Assembly: GCF_900101345.1 (NCBI RefSeq)
Contig: NZ_FMUX01000012.1
Coordinates: 1 to 64,000, forward strand
Origin: Desulfoluna spongiiphila
GTDB taxonomy: Bacteria; Desulfobacterota; Desulfobacteria; Desulfobacterales; Desulfolunaceae
DNA: 64,000 bases
Direction: 5' to 3'
Shown one piece after another: positions 44,076 to 52,184 of the stretch. Made by a program: the position numbers and the translations under genes. Each line of letters starts with the position of its first letter. Position 1 is the stretch's first letter. The notes beneath the pieces were generated by a model. It had not been told where the DNA came from. It did no database searches and worked only from the letters and a program-made list of their open reading frames with translations.

Positions 44076-44076
44076 C
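44042..44076 (-). repeat. heptanucleotide array, unit CACTACT (GTGAGTA on minus strand)
   Basis: Four perfect CACTACT units and a fifth CACTATC run directly into the stop codon of the DUF3820 gene (44076-44078). Read on the minus strand the unit is GTGAGTA, one base from the GTGAATA unit of the opposed array at 43825. Confidence 0.8.
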
Positions 44077-44297
44077 TATTTCAGCGGCTCACACAGATAC
44101 TCCAGCCCGTTGACCTTGATCTCATAGACCAGTCCCAGCATTTCCCCCAGCTTTCCCTTGGGAAACCCTTCTTGATGAAACCACACCACATAGGGCTCGG
44201 GCAGGTCCACGAGGAGGACGCCCTGGTATTTTCCGAAGGGCATGGGGGTTCGGGCGACTTTCAGGAGCATGGTGGGGTCGAATGTTGGGGATTGCAT
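44076..44297 (-). CDS. DUF3820-family protein (73 aa)
   Basis: The small protein matches the DUF3820 pattern MPFGKYQGVLLVDLPEPYVVWF followed by KGKLGEMLGLVYEIKVNGLE. Family members are about 70 residues, cytoplasmic and of uncertain function; they have been described as putative quorum-sensing-regulated factors. It is a single gene upstream of the heptamer array, which begins at its stop codon. Confidence 0.85.
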   Translation of the reverse strand: MQSPTFDPTMLLKVARTPMPFGKYQGVLLVDLPEPYVVWFHQEGFPKGKLGEMLGLVYEIKVNGLEYLCEPLK

Positions 44298-44622
44298 GGG
44301 GGGTGGTCCTTCAGTGCTAATTAGGTACGTGTTTTTCCGTTTTCTGGGGGCCGTGGAACACGCCTCCGGGTTTCGGTGTTGACTCTTTTAACGCCCATAG
44401 TTATCGAAAACGTTTCTGCTTGGGAAGGGCTTTGCGTTGATGACACGAAAAAGCGCTCCCTTCAAGGGACCGCGGCTTGCTTTCTTCAGGGCACGCTGAT
44501 AGATTTCCACCATCCCCCGTCAAACGAGGGTGTTGGGCGTTTTTGTCGCAGGTCAAAGGTGTTGGCCTGTTTTGGGCCTCGGGTGCAGCCGCTGGCCGTT
44601 TTTATGTTTCGGGGTTTCCATC
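44298..44622. other. intergenic region upstream of the NarL-type kinase gene
   Basis: No gene recognised in 325 bp between divergent units. Promoters are expected here, but no clear consensus was singled out. Confidence 0.4.
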
Positions 44623-46983
44623 GTGTCAGATGCCAAGAGAGCTGTTCGGGTTTTTGTTTCATGGATGTGCACGGCCGTGATCCTCCTGTTGCTGGTGCCC
44701 CAGGCCCAGGCCCAGGAACCTCCCCACCAGAACATTCTGATCCTGCACTCCTTTCACAAGGGGCACGTGTGGAACGACAGCATCTCAAAGGGCATTGACG
44801 CAGGGTTGGCGCGTGCGGACGCTTCGTCCATGGTCCTCAGTGTCTATTACGAGTACATGGACGCCGAACGGTTCGACAACGCGGGCCAGGCGCGTCGCCT
44901 GGCGGATTTTTTCAACGAAAAATACCGACAGGTTCCCTTTGACGTGATCATCGCCACGGATGACTCGGCCTTCCGCTTTCTTTTGGACGAGAAGAAAAAA
45001 ATTTTTGCCGACACCCCGGTGGTTTTTTGCGGGGTGAACTATTTTGAAGAGTTTGAGATGTTCGGCCACGACCGCTTTACCGGGGTGGTGGAGCGCATCG
45101 ACATCCTGGAGACCGTCCGCACCGCCCTTCGCCTTCATCCCCGGACCCGGGAGATTCTGGTGGTGGTGGACCAGACCGACACCAGCATTGCCATCCTGAA
45201 AACCATCGTTACCTATTTTAAAGCCATGGACGACCCGTCCCTTTTTCGTTTCATCCCGGCCATGACCATGGAAGAGCTCCAGGGGGAGGTGAGCCACCTG
45301 CCTGAAGACACGGTGGTGCTGTTTGTCAATTTCACCGTGGACCGCACCGGGCGGACCTTTTCCATGAAGGAGGGGCTCCAGCGCGTGGCACGTGCCTCCA
45401 GCGCGCCCATTTACACCTTCTGGGACAACTACCTGGGCTACGGGGTGGTGGGTGGGATGATGGCCAGCGGCAGTGCCCACGGAGAGAAAGCCGCCGAAAT
45501 CGCCCTGCGCCTTTTGTCCGGCAACTCGGTCCAGGCCATCCCGGTGTTCAAGGAGAGCCTGAACCGGCATATGTTCGATTACAGCCAGATGGAGCGGTTC
45601 AGGCTCAAAAAGGCCGTCCTTCCAGCCGGGGCCGAGGTGATCAATGTGCCCTTTTCCTTTTACAGCACCTACAAAAAGCTGGTGTGGGGCATTGTCCTGA
45701 GTATCGCCGGGCTGGGCATGATTATTCTGGTGCTGGTGGCCAACACCTTCAAGCGGAAACGGGTGGAGATTTCCCTGACCTACTACTCCAACCAGCTGCG
45801 CGTCTTGAACTCCATCGACCGGGCGGTTCTGGACGGGAGTTTCTCATCGGAGACGGTCCGGGACGTGCTCCGGTACGTGCGGGATCTATACGACTGCCGC
45901 TGGGCCTGTGTGGTCTCCTTTGATTTTGACAAAGAGCGGGCCACGGTGGTGGCCGTGGACACAGCCTCGGGACGCGTGGTGCCTGAAGGGAGCTCGTACC
46001 CAATCCGAGAGTTTGATCCCGAAACCCTTGCCCGGGGACGGCGCATGACGGTGGCTGGAGATGAGGCCGGAAAAAACGCACTGCTCTCCGGGTTCTACCG
46101 GTCGGAAGGGGGGATGGACGGCTACGTGAGTGTCCCGCTCATGGCCAACGAGGAGCTCATCGGGGCCTTGAACCTGTGTCGGTTTGATCAGCCCGGGTTG
46201 CTCATCGAAAACCTTGATATCGTCAAGGAGGTGGCCACCTCCCTTGCCGTGGCCATCCAGAGCGTCAACCTCATGCAGGCAACCCTCCAGCACGGCTACG
46301 AGCTGGAGCGGCTTTCCGCCAAGGTGTTTGAGATGCAGGAGACCACCTGCCGGAAGATCTCCTTTGAGCTCCACGACGAGATCGGCCAGGCCCTCACCGC
46401 CGCCACATTGAACCTTGCGGCCATGAAGAAGATGATCGACTCAGGGGCCGGGGCCAACCTCACCGGGCTCCTTGCAGACACCGAAGAGATCGTTAACCGC
46501 CTGTATGAGCAGGCCCATGACCTCTCCATCAATCTCTGGCCTCCCATGCTGCGGGATTTTGGCCTGGGGCCCACCCTGAGGTGGTACCTGAGCCGAATCG
46601 GTGAAAAGGTGGATATCCCCCTTATCCTGGATGCCCCGGATTTTCCCGAGCGGCCCTCCGAGGAGATCGAAGCGGCCGTCTACCGGCTGGCCCAGGAGGC
46701 CCTGAACAATATCGTCAAACATGCCCGGGCCAGCCGGGTGACCATCTCCCTGAAACGTCGCACCGACGGGATGATCGTCTTTACCGTGGAGGACGACGGG
46801 GTGGGTTTTGAGCCGGAGTCGGTCCTCTCCGGGGGGGACATGAACCACAAGCTGGGGCTTTTGGGGATGCGTGAGCGCATCGCATTTCTGGGGGGGCGGT
46901 TCACCCTGTGGTCCAGCCCGGGCCAGGGGACATCCATCGTCACGGAGATACCGTGGAAGGCAAAAAAGGAAGAGACGACATGA
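44623..46983 (+). CDS. sensor histidine kinase with ABC substrate-binding-type sensor (786 aa)
   Basis: A signal/anchor helix is followed by a periplasmic domain (residues about 35-330) like the substrate-binding part of ABC systems (NILILHSFHKGHVWNDS, TDDSAFRFLLDEK, VVFCGVNYFEEFEMF). A transmembrane helix (KLVWGIVLSIAGLGMIILVLVA), a GAF-like domain, a HisKA_3 domain (KISFELHDEIGQALTAA, phospho-His in the LHDE motif) and an ATPase domain (EALNNIVKHARAS, VEDDGVGF, GLLGMRERI) follow. It pairs with the regulator that overlaps its stop codon by 4 bases. The start is uncertain; GTG 44623 has GGGG upstream and gives a good signal anchor. Confidence 0.88.
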   Translation: MSDAKRAVRVFVSWMCTAVILLLLVPQAQAQEPPHQNILILHSFHKGHVWNDSISKGIDAGLARADASSMVLSVYYEYMDAERFDNAGQARRLADFFNEKYRQVPFDVIIATDDSAFRFLLDEKKKIFADTPVVFCGVNYFEEFEMFGHDRFTGVVERIDILETVRTALRLHPRTREILVVVDQTDTSIAILKTIVTYFKAMDDPSLFRFIPAMTMEELQGEVSHLPEDTVVLFVNFTVDRTGRTFSMKEGLQRVARASSAPIYTFWDNYLGYGVVGGMMASGSAHGEKAAEIALRLLSGNSVQAIPVFKESLNRHMFDYSQMERFRLKKAVLPAGAEVINVPFSFYSTYKKLVWGIVLSIAGLGMIILVLVANTFKRKRVEISLTYYSNQLRVLNSIDRAVLDGSFSSETVRDVLRYVRDLYDCRWACVVSFDFDKERATVVAVDTASGRVVPEGSSYPIREFDPETLARGRRMTVAGDEAGKNALLSGFYRSEGGMDGYVSVPLMANEELIGALNLCRFDQPGLLIENLDIVKEVATSLAVAIQSVNLMQATLQHGYELERLSAKVFEMQETTCRKISFELHDEIGQALTAATLNLAAMKKMIDSGAGANLTGLLADTEEIVNRLYEQAHDLSINLWPPMLRDFGLGPTLRWYLSRIGEKVDIPLILDAPDFPERPSEEIEAAVYRLAQEALNNIVKHARASRVTISLKRRTDGMIVFTVEDDGVGFEPESVLSGGDMNHKLGLLGMRERIAFLGGRFTLWSSPGQGTSIVTEIPWKAKKEETT

Positions 46984-47642
46984 ACCAAATAAAGGTGCTT
47001 GTGGCCGAAGACCATACCATTGTCCGCAAAGGGCTCTGCGCCCTGCTGCATGCGGAGCCCGATATCGAGGTGGTGGGGGAGGCGGAAAACGGCCGGGAGG
47101 CCGTCAAGATGGTGGAGCAGCTCGCACCGGACGTGGTGCTCATGGACATCACCATGCCGGAATTAAACGGCATGGACGCCACGCGTCAGCTGAAAAAAAA
47201 GTTCCCGGAGCTGAAAATCCTGATTCTCTCCATGCACACCAGCGAGGAGTACATTTTTGAGACCCTCAGAGCCGGTGCCTCCGGGTACCTGGTGAAACGA
47301 TCGGCCACCACCGATCTCATCCAGGCCATCCATGTGGCCCACAAGGGCGAGTCTTACCTGAGTCCGGACATTTCAAGCAAGGTGATCACCTATTACGTGA
47401 AGCAGAAGGAGGGAGATACCGCCGAACCCGAAGGCCTCGACAAGCTCTCCGACCGCGAGCGGGAGGTGCTCCAGCTCATCGCCGAGGGCCACGCCAACCG
47501 GGATATCGCCGAGCAGCTCTTCATCAGCCCCAAGACCGTGGAGGCCCATCGCGCCAATATCCAGCGGAAGCTCAAGATTTCCGGCACGGCCGAGCTGACC
47601 AAGTACGCCATTATCAAGGGACTCGTGGAGTTGGGCTTTTAG
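46980..47642 (+). CDS. NarL/FixJ-type response regulator (220 aa)
   Basis: The receiver domain has AEDH at the acidic pocket, phospho-Asp in VVLMDITMPE, and ILSMH and LVKRS later. The LuxR-type helix-turn-helix occupies residues about 150-210 (LSDREREVLQLIAEGHANRDIAEQL, SPKTVEAHRANIQRKL). ATG 46980 overlaps the kinase stop codon (ATGA), so the two are translationally coupled. The target genes are not visible; the alcohol dehydrogenase gene begins 297 bases downstream. Confidence 0.92.
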   Translation: MNQIKVLVAEDHTIVRKGLCALLHAEPDIEVVGEAENGREAVKMVEQLAPDVVLMDITMPELNGMDATRQLKKKFPELKILILSMHTSEEYIFETLRAGASGYLVKRSATTDLIQAIHVAHKGESYLSPDISSKVITYYVKQKEGDTAEPEGLDKLSDREREVLQLIAEGHANRDIAEQLFISPKTVEAHRANIQRKLKISGTAELTKYAIIKGLVELGF

Positions 47643-47938
47643 CGGGTGTGGTGATTCTCTTTGCTCGTTTTCAGGCGAGGGGCCTGGGCCCCTGACGTTG
47701 CGTGGCGTTTTTGAAGGGATTTTCCTGGCGAAAATCACGGTGGTTTGATATCGAAACAGCGGTTGCATGCAGCATGCCCATGGCTCCTGGAGTCCCTCCT
47801 TTCAAGATGGCTTGACATTGGCAAGGGCACCACGCTGCAGGTAATGAAGGATTGCAAAAAATAAGGAAACTATTTACTTAAAATATATTTATGGTTTCTA
47901 TAAAATACTGACCACGAATAGAAAGTGTGCGGACTGCC

Positions 47939-49081
47939 ATGGGTGTCCTGAAATTTTCCGTGCCTGAGATTTTTTTCGGGCGGGAAAGCCTGAAGTACTC
48001 CAGCGTCTGTGCCAGGCGCCTGGGGGCGGAAAAGATTTTTTTCGTCACCGACCCGGGGCTGGAACAGAGCGGCTGGATCGATGTTATTTTTGAGATCCTT
48101 GAAGAGAAAAACCTGGGGTGGGTGCACTACTCCAACGTCTCTTCCAACCCCCGGGACTGGCAGATCGAGCAAGGGGCCGAGCTCTATCAGGAAGAGGGGT
48201 GTGACGTGGTCATCGCCCTGGGCGGGGGAAGCCCCATGGACGCGGCCAAGGGCATCGCGCTGGTGGCAAGCAACGGCGGGCGTGTCCACGACTACGAAGG
48301 GGCAAACCGGATCCAGCGGCCCCTGCCGCCCATGATTTTCATGCCCTCCACCGCGGGGAGCGGCTCGGACATCTCCCAGTTTGCCATCGTGACGGACGTG
48401 GAGCGGCACGTGAAGATGTCCATCATCAGCCGGACCCTTGTACCCAACATCTCCATCATCGATCCCATCCTGCTTACCACCAAGTCCCGTGAACTCATCA
48501 TCTCCTCGGCCATCGACGCCTTTGCCCACGCCGTGGAGTCCTATCTCTCCCCCATCGCCTTTCCTGTCACGGAAATTCACTCTCTCAAAGCCATGGAGCT
48601 GATCATCCGCCATCTTCCCCGGGCCTTAGAAACCGGCTGTCTGGACGACCTGGAGCAGCTCAGCATCGCAGGCACCTCTGCTGCCATGGCCTTCAGCAAC
48701 GCCGGTCTGGGGGTGGACCATGCCCTGGCCCACTCCCTGGGAGGGATGCTGGATGTGGTCCACGGCCTGATCCACCCCGTGCTGCTTTCCCACGTGATGC
48801 GATTCAACATGGCGGCCTGCCCGGAGAAGGTGGCCGATATCGGGCGGATCATCCTCGGCAAAACCCTGACGAGCCCGGAGGCCACAGCCCGTGCGGGCAT
48901 CGAGCGCCTGGAATCGTATTTCGCTTCCCTGGGGGTGGCCACCCGCCTGAGGGATATCGTTTCGTCCCGGGTGAACCTCTCCCAGATCTGTGAGATGGCC
49001 ATCCAGGACTCGTGCGTGCTGAGCAACCCGCGGAAGGCCACGGTGGAGGATATGATGGGGATCTGTGAGGCGGCATGGTGA
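47939..49081 (+). CDS. iron-containing alcohol dehydrogenase (380 aa)
   Basis: A group III Fe-ADH with the NAD-binding GGGSPMDAAKG, the STAGSGSD loop, and metal ligands Asp and His in SSAIDAFAHAVE and His in ALAHSLGGMLDVVHG. It should oxidise or produce small alcohols in the cytoplasm. ATG 47939 is chosen; an upstream in-frame GTG exists at 47927. The 3' end overlaps the following sensor kinase by 7 bases, so this enzyme and the kinase-regulator pair form one operon. The pair may respond to an alcohol or related metabolite. Confidence 0.9.
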   Translation: MGVLKFSVPEIFFGRESLKYSSVCARRLGAEKIFFVTDPGLEQSGWIDVIFEILEEKNLGWVHYSNVSSNPRDWQIEQGAELYQEEGCDVVIALGGGSPMDAAKGIALVASNGGRVHDYEGANRIQRPLPPMIFMPSTAGSGSDISQFAIVTDVERHVKMSIISRTLVPNISIIDPILLTTKSRELIISSAIDAFAHAVESYLSPIAFPVTEIHSLKAMELIIRHLPRALETGCLDDLEQLSIAGTSAAMAFSNAGLGVDHALAHSLGGMLDVVHGLIHPVLLSHVMRFNMAACPEKVADIGRIILGKTLTSPEATARAGIERLESYFASLGVATRLRDIVSSRVNLSQICEMAIQDSCVLSNPRKATVEDMMGICEAAW

Positions 49082-50298
49082 TGAAGAGACAAACGACCCT
49101 TGAAGACATCATCGGCCTGGAGCACACCAAGCTGGGCTTTTTCGGCGAACTCAAAAAGACCATTGCAGAGCTCCGGGACTCCAACATAGAGCTGGAGCGC
49201 CGCCAGCGGGAGATCAAGGCCATTCTGGACGGGATCACCGACGTGATGGCGGTGGTCTCCTTTAACTTTACCATCATCTCGGTGAACCACGTCTTCAGCG
49301 AGGCGTTTCAGCGGGAGGATCCGAAGGGGAAGGTGTGCTACCGGGTGTTCAGGAATCGAACCTCTCCCTGCCCGGACTGCCCCATGGTCATCGCCCGGGA
49401 GACGAACCGGGTGTGCCGGAAGCTGGCCATCTTTTCCCTGGGGGGGAAGAACCACCAGGTCGAGATCACGGCCTCTCCCATGCGCTGGTCCAACGGCCGG
49501 AGCTACCGTTTTCTCCTGCTGATGCGGGACGTGACCCGGGAAAAGGAGTACCAGGCGCGGTACTACCACGCGGAGAAGATGGCCACCATCGGGGTGCTGG
49601 CCGCCGGGGTGGCCCACGAGATCAACAACCCCCTGACGGCGGTGAGCGGGTTTGCCAAGGGGCTTACCCGGCGTCTGTCCCGGCTGGAGGCCTGCCTGGA
49701 CGACACCCGCGAGTCCCGGGAGCTTATGGCCGATTTTACCGAGTACCTGGAGACGATTTTAAGTGAAGGGGAGCGGTGTCGGGACATTGTCCACGAGCTG
49801 CTTACCTTCAGCCCCAGAAAAGAGGGGGTGTTTGCCCCTGTGGACCTGCGAACCCTGGTGCTGGAGATGTTGAAGCTGCTGCGGTACCAGTTGAACCGTC
49901 GCACCTCCCGGCTTATCTGTCTGGAACTGGATGAGTCGGTGCCCCCGGTTCTGGGGGTGGGGGCAGAGCTCAAGCAGGTGCTTCTGAACCTCATTTTCAA
50001 CGCCCTTGAGGCCATAAGGGACAAGGGTACCATTACCATCCGCACCGGAAAAACAGACCGGTGGATCGTGCTCTCCGTCAGGGACACGGGCTGCGGCATT
50101 CCGTCGGACAATCTGGACAAACTCTTCGACCCGTTTTTCACCACCAAACCCGTGGGCCAGGGCACGGGCATCGGCCTGTCCACCTGCTACAACATCATTC
50201 GCCAGCACAAAGGGGAGATCACCGTGGAGAGTGTCGAGAACCTGGGATCCACCTTCCATGTGAAGCTTCCCATACCGGCCATGGGGGAGAACCAATGA
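49075..50298 (+). CDS. PAS sensor histidine kinase, NtrB-like (407 aa)
   Basis: Residues 1-50 are a charged coiled coil. A PAS-type domain follows (IKAILDGITDVMAVVSFNFTIISVN) containing a CPDCPM cysteine motif at about 105-110, possibly a redox or metal site. HisKA has AAGVAHEINNPLTAV with the phospho-His, and the ATPase domain has NLIFNALEA, RDTGCGIP and GTGIGLSTCYNII. There is no membrane segment, so it is a cytoplasmic sensor. It overlaps the preceding alcohol dehydrogenase and the following regulator, indicating coupled expression. Confidence 0.9.
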   Translation: MVMKRQTTLEDIIGLEHTKLGFFGELKKTIAELRDSNIELERRQREIKAILDGITDVMAVVSFNFTIISVNHVFSEAFQREDPKGKVCYRVFRNRTSPCPDCPMVIARETNRVCRKLAIFSLGGKNHQVEITASPMRWSNGRSYRFLLLMRDVTREKEYQARYYHAEKMATIGVLAAGVAHEINNPLTAVSGFAKGLTRRLSRLEACLDDTRESRELMADFTEYLETILSEGERCRDIVHELLTFSPRKEGVFAPVDLRTLVLEMLKLLRYQLNRRTSRLICLELDESVPPVLGVGAELKQVLLNLIFNALEAIRDKGTITIRTGKTDRWIVLSVRDTGCGIPSDNLDKLFDPFFTTKPVGQGTGIGLSTCYNIIRQHKGEITVESVENLGSTFHVKLPIPAMGENQ

Positions 50299-51644
50299 CC
50301 CATTCGGACCTGATGCACATCCTGGTGGTGGACGATGAAAAATCCATCCGCCGCCTCATCGAAAAAGAGATGGCCTCGCCCAGGCGGGTCATCAAAACAG
50401 CCGGCAGCGGTGACGAGGCCTTTGCCGCCATCCGCCGCTGGGCCTTTGACGTGATTCTCCTGGACATCCGATTGCCCGACGCCAACGGCCTTGAGCTCAT
50501 GGCGCAGTTTCAGGAGGACCTTCCCGGGGTTCAGGTGATCCTTATCACCGGCTACGGAGAGGTGCACGACGCAGTGGAGGCCATGAAAAACGGTGCCTGC
50601 GATTACATCACCAAACCCTTTGACCTGGATGCCCTGGAACAGGTGGTTGAAAAGGCCTTTCAGCATGTGCGGGCCCGGCGGGAGGCCATGGCCCGGCAGT
50701 CAGGAGGGCAGGCGAAGCGAACCGCCTATCCCCAGGAGATCATCGGCCATTCCGGTTCCATGGATCGGGTGCGGTTTCTTATCGACAAGGTTTCACCGGT
50801 GCAGGTGCCGGTTTTGATCACCGGTGAGAGCGGAACCGGAAAGAACGTGGTGGCCCGGGTGATTCACCGACAGAGCGCCCGGGCGGAAAAGCCCCTTATC
50901 ACCAAGAACTGCGCGACCCTTCAGGCAGAGCTGGTGCGCAGCGAGCTCTTCGGCCACTGCAAGGGGGCCTTTACCGGTGCCACGGAGTCCCGGGACGGGC
51001 TTCTCTCCATGGCCCATGAAGGCACGCTTTTTTTAGATGAAATCGGTGAACTCCCGGTGGGGGTGCAGGCCACTCTGCTGCGGGTCATGGAGACCCAGAC
51101 CTTCAGGCGGGTGGGAGAAAAGGAGGAGCGCAAAGTAGACGTGCGGTTCCTCTTTGCCACCAACCGCAACCTGCGAAAGGAAGTGGACGCAGGACGCTTT
51201 CGTGAGGACCTGTACCACCGGCTCAATGTGTTCAACATCGAGCTGCTCCCCTTGCGGGAGAGGCGGGAAGAGATCCCCGTGCTCCTGGAGTATTTCCTCG
51301 AACAGCTTCGGGTGGGCAAACAGCCCGCCTGCCGGGTCTCCAAAAAGGTGATGCAGTGCCTCATGAACCACGACTGGCCCGGCAATGTCCGGGAGCTGCA
51401 TAACGTCATTGAGCGTGGCGTGATCCTGGCCGAAGACAGCCTCATCACCGAGCAGGCCCTTCCGGCCGAGCTCCTGGCCTCAGGGGGTGGCGACGGCGGC
51501 GACGACCCCTTTCTTCCCCTCAAAGAGATCGAGCGCAAGCACATGCTCAAAGTCCTGGAGCACGTCAACGGCAACCGGTCCAAAGCCTCGGAGCTCCTGG
51601 GGGTGAGTCGAAAGACCCTCTACCGGAAGCTGCTGGAACCCTAA
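50295..51644 (+). CDS. sigma-54-dependent response regulator, NtrC family (449 aa)
   Basis: The receiver domain (residues 1-125) has VVDDEK and phospho-Asp in VILLDIRLPD. The AAA+ domain (150-375) carries Walker A GESGTGK, the sigma-54-contacting GAFTGA in CKGAFTGATESR, Walker B TLFLDEIGELP and the DWPGNVREL segment. A Fis-type helix-turn-helix ends the protein (NRSKASELLGVSRKTLYRKL). It overlaps the kinase by 4 bases (ATGA). A sigma-54 promoter match stands before the alcohol dehydrogenase at 52185-53351, which makes that gene a likely target by inference. Confidence 0.93.
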   Translation: MTHSDLMHILVVDDEKSIRRLIEKEMASPRRVIKTAGSGDEAFAAIRRWAFDVILLDIRLPDANGLELMAQFQEDLPGVQVILITGYGEVHDAVEAMKNGACDYITKPFDLDALEQVVEKAFQHVRARREAMARQSGGQAKRTAYPQEIIGHSGSMDRVRFLIDKVSPVQVPVLITGESGTGKNVVARVIHRQSARAEKPLITKNCATLQAELVRSELFGHCKGAFTGATESRDGLLSMAHEGTLFLDEIGELPVGVQATLLRVMETQTFRRVGEKEERKVDVRFLFATNRNLRKEVDAGRFREDLYHRLNVFNIELLPLRERREEIPVLLEYFLEQLRVGKQPACRVSKKVMQCLMNHDWPGNVRELHNVIERGVILAEDSLITEQALPAELLASGGGDGGDDPFLPLKEIERKHMLKVLEHVNGNRSKASELLGVSRKTLYRKLLEP

Positions 51645-51887
51645 CATTAGGGCAACTATTCAGCTTATGTCTCCGCGGCTAAACTTTTGCCTGATCTCAT
51701 AAAGATGGGGTTAATCGTTTGTCTATAATGACGTTTGGGCCTTGGTTATCGTTTGTCCACGGCCCTCGAAAAAACCGAGAAAAATCGGCCGAAACGGAGC
51801 GCCGCACTCCAGGGAACAAGGGTGTTCGGGGAGTATCGAAGGCTTTGGTTCTCCTTTGGGCCGCGACCTGGAAAGAGCCGAATCGTA

Positions 51888-51987
51888 GGGTGCACTCCGT
51901 GCACCAAAACGAAAGCCTGCCATGCCCCGAATGCCTCGGTAAAACCGAAACCCTGGGTGACCCGAACGCGGTGCGCAGAGTGCACCC
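51888..51987. repeat. inverted pair of GGGTGCACTC palindromes
   Basis: GGGTGCACTCCGTGCACC (51888-51905) is itself a hairpin. Its inverted copy GGTGCGCAGAGTGCACCC (51970-51987) differs at two positions. The 64 bases between encode nothing recognised. The pair may fold together or represent a dispersed repeat. Confidence 0.6.
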
Positions 51988-52106
51988 GACGGGCTACCGG
52001 CCTTTGGGGGCGGTGCCATCAATCCCCACGATATATCCGATAAACCGGGACCCCTCCCGTCCCCCCCCCCCACACACAACCTGTGAGCTTATATAAAAAC
52101 CTGTTT

Positions 52107-52157
52107 GGTAACCTTTTCAAAAGGTTGGCCCCCGGCAGGACCGCCGGAGGCTTTTTT
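52107..52157 (+). terminator. double hairpin with T run
   Basis: AACCTTTT/AAAAGGTT (52110-52126) is followed by GCCCCCGGCA/TGCCGG-like stem ending GCCGGAGGC (52128-52151) and TTTTTT. Read on the other strand it closely resembles the element at 19585-19628, so it may be a dispersed repeat that also acts as a terminator before the convergent alcohol dehydrogenase gene. Confidence 0.5.
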
Positions 52158-52184
52158 CGCTTTTCCGTGTTTTTGTTTTTCCGC

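Larger units (their letters stand above)
51645..52184. other. intergenic region with hairpin repeats
   Basis: No convincing gene in 540 bp. It contains two inverted copies of an 18-bp GGGTGCAC-type palindrome (51888-51905, 51970-51987), a run of 13 C near 52057-52069, and two adjacent hairpins at 52110-52151. Confidence 0.6.

Noticed and set aside
43825..44076. Heptamer arrays as a short CRISPR
   Set aside because: Units are 7 bp without spacers and no cas genes are present.
47826..47850. A second sigma-54 promoter before the alcohol dehydrogenase at 47939 (GGGCACCACGCTGCA)
   Set aside because: The GG-to-GC spacing is one base too short, and the -12 element lacks TTGC.
51719..52096. A 125-residue + strand reading frame after the sigma-54 regulator
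   Set aside because: It crosses the inverted palindromes and a run of C, has odd composition and no ribosome-binding site.
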